Positions 44,593-52,743 are shown, counted from the stretch's first letter. The stretch is 60,760 nt of DNA from Candidatus Aminicenantota bacterium (GCA_026393975.1 JAPKZD010000007.1:1-60760); one strand, 5' to 3'. Numbers and translations are program-made. Notes: generated by a model from the letters alone, not told the origin.

Positions 44593-44943
44593 TGGTGGAG
44601 GCGGCGGGAATCGAACCCGCGTCCGAAAGCATTCAACAGCAAGTCTCTACACGCTTATCCCCTTCATTGATCTCGTCGCCCGGCGCTCGAAGAGGAAAAG
44701 CACCGGGAAACCAGCCCCGAAGGAGTTTCGCTCCCCGGCCTCAGGACGAAACCGGCTCGCTATCCCGCCCGGTTGACGCTCCGGAAGCCCCGCGGGAGAG
44801 GACTCCAGGAACGGCGTGCCTTTCTATTAGGCCGCGACTGCTAAAGGTTCTGCAGTTAAGGTTTTTCCACCGTTTAGCGAGGTGGGTGGGACCTCGGCGT
44901 GCAACTTGTGCCTCATTACTTCCGTCGAAACCAGTACGCCCCC
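44593..44943 (-). ncRNA. ssrA: Transfer-messenger RNA (ssrA)
   Basis: A 351-base tmRNA read leftward. The 5' end GGGGGCGTACTGGTTTCGAC and the 3' end with GGTTCGATTCC, CGCCTCC and an encoded ACCA form the tRNA-like domain. A reading segment of the form NGGKTLTAEPLAVAA, ended by TAA TAG, gives the proteolysis tag; the resume codon just before it is uncertain. The typical hydrophobic LAVAA-type end is present. It rescues ribosomes stalled on broken messages. Confidence 0.95.
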
Positions 44944-44961
44944 ATACTCCTTTCAGGTTTT

Positions 44962-44990
44962 ATTATAGGGGCGGCCGGGGGGAGTGTCAA
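44962..44990 (-). promoter_or_regulatory. Consensus promoter of tmRNA
   Basis: On the reverse strand, a perfect TTGACA (44985-44990), a 17-base spacer and a perfect TATAAT (44962-44967), 18 bases before the mature 5' end. Confidence 0.85.
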
Positions 44991-45035
44991 CCGGAAGGGG
45001 TCAAACCGCTTCTTGTTTGACCCCTTCCGGTTGAC
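44986..45035. repeat. Perfect 20-bp inverted repeat between divergent promoters
   Basis: Arms 44986-45005 (gtcaaccggaaggggtcaaa) and 45016-45035 are perfect reverse complements around ten bases. Each outer end forms most of a -35 box: leftward for tmRNA and rightward for the alpha-galactosidase gene. Confidence 0.9.
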
Positions 45036-45059
45036 TCTGGAGTTCGCCGGCTCTATAGT
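45031..45059 (+). promoter_or_regulatory. Promoter of the alpha-galactosidase gene
   Basis: TTGACT at 45031-45036, a 17-base spacer and TATAGT at 45054-45059. The leader to ATG 45090 contains AAGGAG. Confidence 0.7.
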
Positions 45060-45089
45060 CCGCTTGACATTTCCCCGAAGGAGCGTGCG

Positions 45090-46331
45090 ATGAGGATAGG
45101 AGCGATCATAAAAACGGCCCCGGCTGCGGCGCTCGCCGCGCTGTTGGCCGCGGCGGTCCTGATTGCCTGCGGACCCGGGAACGCCCGGAAAGAGGCGGCG
45201 GCGGAAAAGGCGGTCGCCGAGCCGGTGCTCGCGCCCACCCCGCCCATGGGTTTCAACACTTGGAACAAGTTCGGCTGCAACGTCGACGAGAAGCTCATCC
45301 GCGAAACCGCCGACGCCCTGGCCGAAACCGGCATGAGGGATGCGGGCTACAAATATCTCGTCATTGACGACTGCTGGCAGGTCTCGCGCGACGCCGACGG
45401 CCGGATCGTCGCCGACCCGGCACGCTTCCCGGGCGGCATGAAGGCCCTGGCCGATTACGTCCACGGCAAGGGCCTCCTCTTCGGCCTCTACACCGACCTC
45501 GGGCCCAAGACCTGCGCGGGCCGGCCCGGCTCGGCCGGTTTCCATGACATCGACGCGGCCGCCTACGCCAAGTGGGGAGTCGATTACATCAAGGTGGATT
45601 GGTGCAACGCCGACGGCCTCGACGCCCCGACGGAATACACGAAGTTCCGCGACGCCCTGCGGCGGACCGGCCGGTCCATCGTCCTGAGCATCTGCGAGTG
45701 GGGCCGGAACGACCCCTGGACCTGGGCCAGGGGCGTCGGCCAGCTTTGGCGGACGACCGCCGACATCGGGGATAACTGGGAGAGCGTCACCTGGATTATC
45801 GACGCCAATTCCCACCACTATGCCGCAGCCGGCCCCGGCGGCTGGAACGACCCGGACATGCTCGAGGTGGGCAACGGCGGCATGACCGGCGAAGAATATC
45901 GGGCTCATTTCTCGCTCTGGGCGATCATGGCCGCGCCGCTCATCGCGGGCAACGACCTCCGGGCGATGACCGAAGAAACCAAGTCCATCCTGCTCAACCG
46001 GGAGGTTATCGAGGTCGACCAGGACCCGCTCGGCGTCCAGGGCCGGGTCGTCATCGACCGCGGCTACGGCGGCCAGGTCTGGATGAAACCGCTCGCCGAC
46101 GGCTCCAAGGCCGTGGCTTTCCTGAACACGACCGGGCGCGAGCTCGACCTTTATGTCCGCTGGTCCCAAATAGACCTCCCGGCCGGTCCCGCGCGCGTTC
46201 GCGACCTCTGGGCCCACAAGGACCTCGACGTCCACACGGACACGGGCAAGACCTTCGACGAGCGCTTCGAGGTCAAGGTCCCGGCCCACGGCGTCGTCCT
46301 GGTCCGCATCCGGCCAGATCAGACTCCGTGA
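45090..46331 (+). CDS. Alpha-galactosidase, glycoside hydrolase family 27 (lipoprotein)
   Basis: A 413-residue secreted hydrolase. The signal peptide ends Val-Leu-Ile-Ala-Cys, a lipobox. The catalytic barrel starts with PTPPMGFNTWNKFGCNVDEK and has YLVIDDCWQVSRDADGRIV; the nucleophile Asp lies in VDYIKVDWCNADG and the acid/base Asp in the GGWNDPDMLEVGNGGM region. A C-terminal beta domain follows. GH27 enzymes remove terminal alpha-galactose (or alpha-N-acetylgalactosamine) from oligosaccharides. It stands alone with its own promoter, divergent from tmRNA; the lipid anchor suggests action at the cell surface or in the periplasm. Confidence 0.92.
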   Translation: MRIGAIIKTAPAAALAALLAAAVLIACGPGNARKEAAAEKAVAEPVLAPTPPMGFNTWNKFGCNVDEKLIRETADALAETGMRDAGYKYLVIDDCWQVSRDADGRIVADPARFPGGMKALADYVHGKGLLFGLYTDLGPKTCAGRPGSAGFHDIDAAAYAKWGVDYIKVDWCNADGLDAPTEYTKFRDALRRTGRSIVLSICEWGRNDPWTWARGVGQLWRTTADIGDNWESVTWIIDANSHHYAAAGPGGWNDPDMLEVGNGGMTGEEYRAHFSLWAIMAAPLIAGNDLRAMTEETKSILLNREVIEVDQDPLGVQGRVVIDRGYGGQVWMKPLADGSKAVAFLNTTGRELDLYVRWSQIDLPAGPARVRDLWAHKDLDVHTDTGKTFDERFEVKVPAHGVVLVRIRPDQTP

Positions 46332-46353
46332 GTCCGCGGGCTTGCCCCGCCGC

Positions 46354-46452
46354 CTACCGAACGTCGTAGCGGACGAAAAGGACGAAGGTCAGGAAAAAGA
46401 GCGCGCTGACCGTAAATACGTTGATGGCCAGGTATTTCAACGCGGGTGCGAG
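46354..46452 (-). pseudogene. C-terminal remnant of an ABC-2 permease
   Basis: The reverse strand encodes about 32 residues, a last membrane segment (LKYLAINVFTVSALFFLTFV) followed by Arg-Tyr-Asp-Val-Arg and a stop. This ending is the same as that of the two permeases at 175-2865. No start codon or upstream permease sequence is found, so it is a leftover of a deleted paralogue. Confidence 0.65.
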
Positions 46453-46484
46453 GCCCGCGGCTGCCCGATGTTCGGAACAAACGG

Positions 46485-46856
46485 TCAGCGGATGAACTGG
46501 TAGGCGATGACGCTATAAGCGTGCCAGCTGAAGGTCCCGTCGGTCGCCTTGACCGGACGGACCCAGATCTTGACATTGTTCACGGCCGGCGTGAGCAAGG
46601 CCTCCCATTTGGCGGGAACGACCGGCAGGGTGAACGTCACGAGATTGGTCGCGGCGTTCCAGACGAAGGAGCTGACCACCGTCTGGAGGTCTCCGGTCGT
46701 GTCCAGCATGACGGTCATGGTCACCGGCACGGACTCGTCCCAGCAATCGTAGGTCGAAACGCTCATGGACCCGCTCCCGGCGGTGTAGCCCGTCGTGATC
46801 TTGGTGAAGTCATGGAGCTTCATGGGGGAAAGGACGATATTCTCGCCGATTGACAT
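46485..46856 (-). CDS. Hypothetical protein, 123 residues
   Basis: A small protein rich in Thr, Val and Ser with alternating hydrophobic pattern, likely a beta-sandwich (TKITTGYTAGSGSMSVSTYD, FVWNAATNLVTFTLPVVPAK). It lacks a signal peptide or membrane segment. No family is recognised. The ATG at 46856 has no clear ribosome-binding site, and an internal ATG at 46823 is possible. Its 5' end overlaps the promoter and possibly the start of the divergent HD-GYP gene. It might be a structural or carbohydrate-binding fragment; this is a guess. Confidence 0.5.
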   Translation of the reverse strand: MSIGENIVLSPMKLHDFTKITTGYTAGSGSMSVSTYDCWDESVPVTMTVMLDTTGDLQTVVSSFVWNAATNLVTFTLPVVPAKWEALLTPAVNNVKIWVRPVKATDGTFSWHAYSVIAYQFIR

Positions 46857-48237
46857 ATCTCAAATTCCGAGAGTAAGATACGAAAGGAGAATTACATCTA
46901 TTAAAAGCATCGCGCCTCTCTCCTTCCGAAACATCCGGGCCAAGGCCACCCTGCTCATTCTTTTTCTCCTCGCCGCCACGACGTTTCTGTCCTACGTCTT
47001 CACCATCCGCATCATGAGCAGCCATGTCGCGGAAAAGGTCATCCGGACGGCGGAAACCCTGGGCCGGAGCATCGCTCCCTCGGCGGGCTTCCTCATGGGC
47101 GCCCATGACCTGCTCGGCCTCGACTACATGGTCTTTCAGATCAGGAAAACAAACCCCGACATCAAGTCGATCGGCGTCCTCGGTCCGGAAAGGGACATCA
47201 TCGTCCACAGCGACATCAAGGAGCGCGGCCGTAAGCTGGAGCCGCCGCAGGGCGAAATCCTCGAGCGAAGCGAGGACGGGACCTTCGTCCGCAAGATCCC
47301 CGGCGGGTCGGGCACGCTCATCGAGATCGAAAGCCCGATCGTCTTCATGGACAAGCACCTCGGCTCCGTTATCCTCGAGCTCGATTGGTCCGTGCTGTCG
47401 ACGGCCCAGAGCGTGGCCCAGCGCAAGGTCATCGGGCTCTTCGCCGTCATCCTGGCCCTGGGCACCGTCAGCAGCGTCCTCCTGTCCTCCAACCTGACCC
47501 GGCCGATCAAGGAGCTCTCGTCCGGCGTCGAGGAGCTCAAGCGCGGGAAGACGGGCAAGCCCCTGCGCATCTTTTCCGGGGACGAGCTCGGCCGGCTGAC
47601 GGCGAGCTTCAACGAGATGTCCGGCCTCATCACCAACCAGCGAGAACGGCTGGCTCAAGACGCCCGGGAGCTCGAAGAGGCCTACATCTCGACCGTCCGG
47701 GTCGTGGCCGCAGCCATCGACGCCCGGGACTCCTACACGCACGGCCATTCCACCCGGGTCTCCGAGCTGGTTGTCGCCCTCGCCAGGGAGCTCGGGATGA
47801 GCGGGCAGGAGCTGGAGGACATCGAGATCGCCTGCCTCTTCCACGACGTCGGCAAGATCAAAATCTCGGACGCCATCCTCCACAAGGCCGGCAAGCTCGA
47901 CCCGGCCGAGTGGGCGGAGATGAAAAAGCACCCCGAGTACGGTGCCGAGATCCTGCGCAAGGCGCCCTCCCTGCGCCGGTTCATCCCCGCCGTTCGCCAC
48001 CATCACGAGTGGTACGACGGGAGCGGCTATCCGGACGGGTTGAGCGGGGAGAGAATCCCCCGCGAGGCGGCCATCATTTCCCTGGCCGACGCCTATGATG
48101 CCATGACATCGGACCGGCCCTACCGGAATGCGATGACCAAAGAGAAGGCCATGGCCACGATTCAAGAGTACATCGGAAAGCAGTTCAACCCGGAGCTCGC
48201 TCCGCTCTTCCTCGGCACCGTCGAAAAGATGGGATGA
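46822..48237 (+). CDS. HD-GYP domain protein with sensor and HAMP domains
   Basis: A probable cyclic-di-GMP phosphodiesterase. Domain order: membrane segment (KATLLILFLLAATTFLSYVF), an extracytoplasmic sensor (about 140 residues), second membrane segment (VIGLFAVILALGTVSSVLLS), HAMP (NLTRPIKELSSGVEELKRGK) and HD-GYP. The last has HGHSTRVSE, the metal pair in LFHDVGKIKIS, and the motif RHHHEWYDGSGYPDG (GYP present). The start is unclear: ATG 46822 follows GGAG at four bases but lies upstream of a fitting promoter (46850-46879), whereas an ATT at 46900 with AGGAG ten bases ahead would start just before the first membrane segment. Four bases separate it from the next gene. Confidence 0.85.
   Translation: MGERTIFSPIDISQIPRVRYERRITSIKSIAPLSFRNIRAKATLLILFLLAATTFLSYVFTIRIMSSHVAEKVIRTAETLGRSIAPSAGFLMGAHDLLGLDYMVFQIRKTNPDIKSIGVLGPERDIIVHSDIKERGRKLEPPQGEILERSEDGTFVRKIPGGSGTLIEIESPIVFMDKHLGSVILELDWSVLSTAQSVAQRKVIGLFAVILALGTVSSVLLSSNLTRPIKELSSGVEELKRGKTGKPLRIFSGDELGRLTASFNEMSGLITNQRERLAQDARELEEAYISTVRVVAAAIDARDSYTHGHSTRVSELVVALARELGMSGQELEDIEIACLFHDVGKIKISDAILHKAGKLDPAEWAEMKKHPEYGAEILRKAPSLRRFIPAVRHHHEWYDGSGYPDGLSGERIPREAAIISLADAYDAMTSDRPYRNAMTKEKAMATIQEYIGKQFNPELAPLFLGTVEKMG
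46850..46879 (+). promoter_or_regulatory. Possible promoter of the HD-GYP gene
   Basis: TTGACA at 46850-46855, an 18-base spacer and TAAGAT at 46874-46879. If it is real, translation must begin downstream of about 46886. Confidence 0.5.
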
Positions 48238-48241
48238 CATC

Positions 48242-49396
48242 ATGCTCAAACGATCCATGACGCGCGCGCTCGCCTGGGCCGTCGGGCCCTGCCTTTTTTT
48301 ATCGGCCTGCGCCTTGGCCGACAAGAATGTGACGAAACAAACCCCCGTCGAATCCCGGCCGGTGTTGGCGGAGGGCGATTTTCAGAAAGCCCTCGACGAT
48401 TTCAAGGCGGCCCACGAGAAGACCCCGCACAGCAAGGAGCTCGCGGCAAACTATGTCCGGACGGTCGAAGAGATCAAGGGCGCGGCCGACCGGGCCCTGG
48501 GCCAACAGGAGTACGCCCGGGCGGGAACAATCTATCGCATCCTTCTGAACAGCTACGACGATTTCGGGGCCTTGGCGTCAAAGCTCTCGTTCAAGAAGGC
48601 CCGGCTCGAGACAGCGCTGAAAGAATGCCGGATCGGGGCGGTCGACAACCCGGCCGCGCAGGCCGTGAAGGCCGGAAACTTCGCCCGAGCCCTCGACATT
48701 TTTCAGGCCGCTATCAAGGAGAATCCGGGGGACGCCGAGCTCGCGGCGAACTATCAGGGGACGGTCTACGAGATCAAGGCCATCGGAGACAATGCCTTCG
48801 GCGCCAAGGATTTCGCCCGGGCGGGCAGTATCTATCGGATTCTTCTCGATCGCTACGGCAATTTCGGGGCGTTCGCGGCAACGCTCACATTTAAGAAGAC
48901 CCAACTCGAGACGGCGCTGAAAGAATGCCGGACCGTGGCGGTCGACAACCCGGCCGCGCAGGCCGTGAAGGCCGGAAACTTCGCCCGAGCCCTCGACATT
49001 TTTCAGGCCGCTATCAAGGAGAGTCCGGGCGACACCGAGCTCGCGGCGAAATATCGGGGAACGGTCAACCAGATCATGGCCATCGGAAACAAAGCCTTCG
49101 GCGCCAAGGATTTCGCCCAAGCCGGGAGAGTCAGTGCCGTCCTTTTTGGGGATTACGCGTCGTTCGAAGGATTGCGGCCTCCCGTCGCCTTTAGCCGGGA
49201 GGCCCTGAAGGCCGTCGTCTCCGCCTGCCGGGAGAGCCTGACCAAAACGGGTCTCGCGGAATACCGGAAGGGGAACCTGGCCAAGGCCATCACCGTCTGG
49301 GAGGGCCTGCTCGCCTTCGACCCGGACAACGCCGAGATCAGAAAGGCCGTCAATACCGCAAAGACCCAGCTCGCGGGGATCAAGAAAAAGCATTAG
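48242..49396 (+). CDS. Lipoprotein with three tandem 100-residue TPR-like units
   Basis: A 384-residue lipoprotein. The signal ends Leu-Phe-Leu-Ser-Ala-Cys. The mature protein is built from three units of about 100 residues, each with GDFQKALDDFKAAHEKTPHS-like or GNFARALDIFQAAIKENPGD helices, then a YxxTVxxIK stretch and an AxxYRILL stretch; a final short TPR (GNLAKAITVWEGLLAFDPDN) closes it. Units two and three are nearly identical in DNA, so the last duplication is recent. It follows the HD-GYP gene by four bases and is probably co-translated; a role as an envelope partner of that signalling protein is possible. Confidence 0.85.
   Translation: MLKRSMTRALAWAVGPCLFLSACALADKNVTKQTPVESRPVLAEGDFQKALDDFKAAHEKTPHSKELAANYVRTVEEIKGAADRALGQQEYARAGTIYRILLNSYDDFGALASKLSFKKARLETALKECRIGAVDNPAAQAVKAGNFARALDIFQAAIKENPGDAELAANYQGTVYEIKAIGDNAFGAKDFARAGSIYRILLDRYGNFGAFAATLTFKKTQLETALKECRTVAVDNPAAQAVKAGNFARALDIFQAAIKESPGDTELAAKYRGTVNQIMAIGNKAFGAKDFAQAGRVSAVLFGDYASFEGLRPPVAFSREALKAVVSACRESLTKTGLAEYRKGNLAKAITVWEGLLAFDPDNAEIRKAVNTAKTQLAGIKKKH
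48601..49140 (+). repeat. Direct DNA repeat with a 300-base period inside the lipoprotein gene
   Basis: Sequence from 48601 recurs at 48901 at an exact 300-base offset. The stretch 48636-48725 is copied at 48936-49025 with almost no change. The first unit (about 48367-48600) is more diverged. Confidence 0.85.
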
Positions 49397-49406
49397 GGGG
49401 GATATC

Positions 49407-49859
49407 ATGTTCAGGAAGTTTTTCGCGACCGACAAGGGTCTTTCCGGGACCATCCTCAGGGTCCTGTTGGGAATCGTGATCTTCCCCCACGGCGCCCAGA
49501 AGCTTCTGGGCTGGTTCGGCGGCGGAGGCTTCAACGCCTCCATGAGATGGCTCGAATCCAGTCACCACATCCCGACGATCTTCGCTCTCCTGGCCATCCT
49601 GGCCGAATCGGTCGGGGCCGTGGCCTTGATCGCGGGATTCTTCACGAGAGTCGCCGCCCTGGCCATATCCGTTAACATGGTCGTCGCCGTCGCTCTCGTC
49701 CATTGGAAGGTCGGCTTCTTCATGAACTGGGGCGGGACCGCGAAGGGCGAAGGGTTCGAGTATCACATTCTGGCCATGGCCATCGGGGTCGCTCTGATGA
49801 TCATGGGCGGCGGCCGCTGGTCCGTGGACGGCGTCATCGCCAAGAAGCTGAAAAGATAG
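49407..49859 (+). CDS. DoxX family membrane protein
   Basis: A 150-residue protein with four membrane segments. It matches the DoxX/SURF4-like pattern: GTILRVLLGIVIFPHGAQKL with the His-Gly-x-Gln-Lys motif, GFNASMRWLESSHHIPTIFA, a middle AESVGAVALIAGFFTRVAAL and a final AIGVALMIMGGGRWSVDG. DoxX relatives are linked to thiosulfate oxidation and to redox defence at the membrane; the role here is open. ATG 49407 has a GGGGGGA run upstream. Its end overlaps the convergent peptidase gene by 26 bases. Confidence 0.88.
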   Translation: MFRKFFATDKGLSGTILRVLLGIVIFPHGAQKLLGWFGGGGFNASMRWLESSHHIPTIFALLAILAESVGAVALIAGFFTRVAALAISVNMVVAVALVHWKVGFFMNWGGTAKGEGFEYHILAMAIGVALMIMGGGRWSVDGVIAKKLKR

Positions 49860-51912
49860 GGGACGCCTCGATGCGGGACGTCGCCCATTCCAGGACGACG
49901 GCCATCTCCTCCAGGCGTTCGTTCAATTCGCCGAGCAGCATTCGTTGCTTAGCCTCGAGTTCCGCGACGACACCGGTGTAATCCTCGGACTGGATCTTGC
50001 GATACTGGGGCATGACGTCGAGGGGCTTGGGCAAGTGACCTTGGGCTCCCCAATGGATGCGGTCGAAGCCCGGGTCGAGGCGCGAGATGTGTTTCTGGTA
50101 CACAGGGTAGCTGAAGGCCAGGCCCAGGCGCGTCAGGTAGGTCCCACCCAGAGCCTTCAACGCGGCGGCCGGGGCGGGTTTGATCGCCGTCAGAGCGGCG
50201 AGAGCCGCGTCGATACCCCGCGCATCCCGGAGTACGGCCTGGTGCGGATAGACGGTGATGTCATCGTCCGCCGGCGAAAGGGCGGTGAAACTGCTGTTGA
50301 TGGTTTTTTCTATGGCCAGGAGGCCGCCGTTAACTTCTTCGACCCTGTCCGCGGGAATGGAGCTCGTGCGCGCGTCGAGAGCAGCCGCTGCCCTCCCGAA
50401 GGCAGCCAGGGCCCTTTCCAGGCGGGAGATGGTCTCCGGATCCGCACGTGAATCCTCGAGCTTGTCGGTTTTTAGGGCGGCGGCCAGGTCGTCGGCCCTG
50501 GCCTTGAGGCTGTAAGGCAGTAGTCCGTCGTCCATCTCGCCGGCAGCCCGGAAAACGAACTTGGCGATCTTCGCCAGGTAGGGCCAGTCCACGACGTCCG
50601 ATGTCTCATAGTCGGAGTGATAGAGCGCTTCATATTCAGGGGTCGTGGCATCGAACTTCACGCTGGGGATGCCGGCCGCCGTGAACGTCCACTGGTCGTT
50701 CCACGAGTTGACCGGCGTGAGGAACTCGCAGCCGTTGGGCAGGAAGCGGGGGTACTCTGAGGCAAGCCGCTCCAGCCAGGGTTTGAGTTCCGGGTTCGAG
50801 CGGAGCGCGAGGGGCGCCTCCTTGACGGCCATGCTCTCAAGGTTGATCAGCGCCCGGACGCGGCCGGCCCAATCGGCATGGGCGCGCGTAGCCGCCCACC
50901 AGGCGCCAATGATCCACTCGTAGTAGGAGTCCGTGTACCCGAACTCCTCGCCGGCCGTCGCCAGGAAGACGACGGTTCTCTTCGGCCGGTAGCCGCTCGC
51001 CTGCATCGACTTGGCGATCGTGAGCATGTTCACCAGGGCGGCCGTGTCGTCCGCGCCGGCCCGGAAATGGGCGTCCTGGTGGGCGGCCATGAGCATCATC
51101 TGACCGTCGCCGCGGGAACCGGGAAGTTCGCCGACGACGTTGTAGGCGACGCCGCCGTCGCGGGCAAGCGTGACCTTCTCTTTGAGCACCATCGTCGCGG
51201 TCACGGGCCCAGACCCGAGCTGGGACTTGAGCCAATCGCCGTCGCGGCGGGAGACATAGATCCACGGCGGGGCGCCGAGGTCGTATTGGCCGTCGAAACT
51301 GCCCAGAGCCTTATCGTCGACGGAGTAGTACTTCGGGTCGTCCGGCGTGTAAGTGCAGACGACGCCTGCGGCCTTGCGGTAGGCCGCTTCGAAGGCGGGC
51401 AAACAGAACCACCACGAGCTCATCTTCATGTCGATGAGGACGAGCCTGCCGGAAACGTCTCCGGCCGCGTCGAAGTCGGCCGCGGTACCGCCCTTGACGT
51501 AGACGATCGGGGCGCTGACGCCGTCCGGCGGAGCCGGCGGAACCCCGGCGATGGTCGAAGCGGTCATCCGTCGGCCGGCCACGGTGAGCGACGCTTCCTC
51601 GAACTCGAAGACATCGACCGGGACAGGCTCGAGCCTGACATTGCTGAGGCCCATCGCCTTCATTTCGGCGGCCACCCGGTCCCCGACGGCGCGCTCGGCG
51701 GAAGTCCCGGCCCAGCGGAATCCCAGGGCGGGACTGGTGCCGAGCGAGCAGAAGTAGGCCTCGAGGGCCTGGGGATAGCCTTGGGCGAAGAGCTTATCGA
51801 CGGCCTGGTCGAAACTCGGACGGCCAGCGGGGGAGCAGGCGGGAGCGAGAAGCGCCGTCAACAGGAGCGGGACGAGGAACGGCGAAGAGCGCATCAGAGC
51901 TCGTCTTTTCAT
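49834..51912 (-). CDS. M28 family zinc aminopeptidase (lipoprotein)
   Basis: A 692-residue secreted peptidase. The signal peptide ends Leu-Leu-Ala-Pro-Ala-Cys. A PA-like insert (VKGGTAADFDAAGDVSGRLV) precedes the M28 core with its co-catalytic zinc ligands: His and Asp in MLMAAHQDAHFRAGADDTAA, the Glu-Glu pair in FLATAGEEFGYTDS, a later Asp and a final His (ALYHSDYETSD). A helical C-terminal region of about 230 residues is added. It probably trims peptides in the periplasm or at the surface. Codon use is like the GC-rich part of the window, so the composition change falls just to its right. Confidence 0.9.
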   Translation of the reverse strand: MKRRALMRSSPFLVPLLLTALLAPACSPAGRPSFDQAVDKLFAQGYPQALEAYFCSLGTSPALGFRWAGTSAERAVGDRVAAEMKAMGLSNVRLEPVPVDVFEFEEASLTVAGRRMTASTIAGVPPAPPDGVSAPIVYVKGGTAADFDAAGDVSGRLVLIDMKMSSWWFCLPAFEAAYRKAAGVVCTYTPDDPKYYSVDDKALGSFDGQYDLGAPPWIYVSRRDGDWLKSQLGSGPVTATMVLKEKVTLARDGGVAYNVVGELPGSRGDGQMMLMAAHQDAHFRAGADDTAALVNMLTIAKSMQASGYRPKRTVVFLATAGEEFGYTDSYYEWIIGAWWAATRAHADWAGRVRALINLESMAVKEAPLALRSNPELKPWLERLASEYPRFLPNGCEFLTPVNSWNDQWTFTAAGIPSVKFDATTPEYEALYHSDYETSDVVDWPYLAKIAKFVFRAAGEMDDGLLPYSLKARADDLAAALKTDKLEDSRADPETISRLERALAAFGRAAAALDARTSSIPADRVEEVNGGLLAIEKTINSSFTALSPADDDITVYPHQAVLRDARGIDAALAALTAIKPAPAAALKALGGTYLTRLGLAFSYPVYQKHISRLDPGFDRIHWGAQGHLPKPLDVMPQYRKIQSEDYTGVVAELEAKQRMLLGELNERLEEMAVVLEWATSRIEASPIFSASWR

Positions 51913-51921
51913 GGGATGAAA

Positions 51922-52662
51922 CTATATTTTTGAAAGAATGAAAGCCGTCAAGAATCCCAACATCGTTAAAAACCCGATAAGAAATCCGCCGTCTTCATAA
52001 GCTTCTGGCATCATGCTGTCGGCCAGCATGGCCAGGATCGCCCCGGACGCAAAAGACTCGATGATGCCGAGCGAATTGAGATCCAGCTTTTCCAGGAACA
52101 GGAAACTTAAAACGACACTCGACGCCACACAGATGCTGACGATTGACCATGATAAATAAATGCGCTGTTTGGAAAAGCCCTCTTTTTTCAGATCATCTAT
52201 GGAGGAGAGGCTTTCGGGAAGGTTCGATAGAAAAATTGCAACGAGCATTAACAACCCAATTCCATTTTTGCTGAGAAGAGCAACGCCCAGGGCTATCGAT
52301 TCAGGGATTCCGTCAAGAAGAGAACCCAGGACGATGGCCTGGCCGTTCGTTTCTCTTGTCGACTTAAAATGCGCCTTTCGTTTATGGTTTCTTCCGCCAA
52401 TCCTGTGGATCAGGAAATCCCCGGATATGAAAACCAGGCCTCCCAATAAAAACCCTATGATGACCGCATCAAACCCTCCGTGTTTGAATGCTTCCTCCAT
52501 CAGCCCGAAAGTCAAAGCGCATATTAAAACGCCGGAACCGAAAGCCATTATGGCCGCAATAATTTTCTGGCTGATTTTTAAGGTGGTTCCTATGATGACC
52601 CCGAGAATCAAAGAAAAACCGGTCAGAAATGCATATAATAAAACCGTTGCTATCTTAACCAT
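51922..52662 (-). CDS. ZIP family metal transporter
   Basis: A 246-residue membrane protein of the ZIP type with eight hydrophobic segments. The central metal path is visible: SLLDGIPESIALGVALLSKN (HNxPEG-like, here DGIPES) and later IFLSNLPESLSSIDDLKKEG. ZIP proteins bring zinc, iron or other divalent ions into the cytoplasm. The gene has many A/T-ending codons, unlike those to its left. A TTGACT-18-TATATT promoter ends seven bases before the ATG and there is no ribosome-binding site, so the mRNA is probably leaderless. Confidence 0.88.
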   Translation of the reverse strand: MVKIATVLLYAFLTGFSLILGVIIGTTLKISQKIIAAIMAFGSGVLICALTFGLMEEAFKHGGFDAVIIGFLLGGLVFISGDFLIHRIGGRNHKRKAHFKSTRETNGQAIVLGSLLDGIPESIALGVALLSKNGIGLLMLVAIFLSNLPESLSSIDDLKKEGFSKQRIYLSWSIVSICVASSVVLSFLFLEKLDLNSLGIIESFASGAILAMLADSMMPEAYEDGGFLIGFLTMLGFLTAFILSKI

Positions 52663-52669
52663 TGTCAGG

Positions 52670-52699
52670 AATATATCGCCGGCTGGGCGGCAAAGTCAA
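52670..52699 (-). promoter_or_regulatory. Promoter giving a leaderless mRNA for the ZIP gene
   Basis: On the reverse strand, TTGACT (52694-52699), an 18-base spacer and TATATT (52670-52675); the ATG follows after seven bases. Confidence 0.65.
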
Positions 52700-52743
52700 T
52701 GTCCCCTCCCGCCGGCTTTGTTCGTAGTTCTCAACCCCCTTTT

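Noticed and set aside
44595-45093. Open frames across 44595-45093
   Set aside because: They lie on the tmRNA gene and its promoter, which fully explain the sequence.
46810-48324. A 504-codon open frame antisense to the HD-GYP gene
   Set aside because: Shadow frame of a gene with intact catalytic motifs.
48601-49140. Possible CRISPR or minisatellite array
   Set aside because: The 300-base period keeps a protein frame and encodes TPR-like units.
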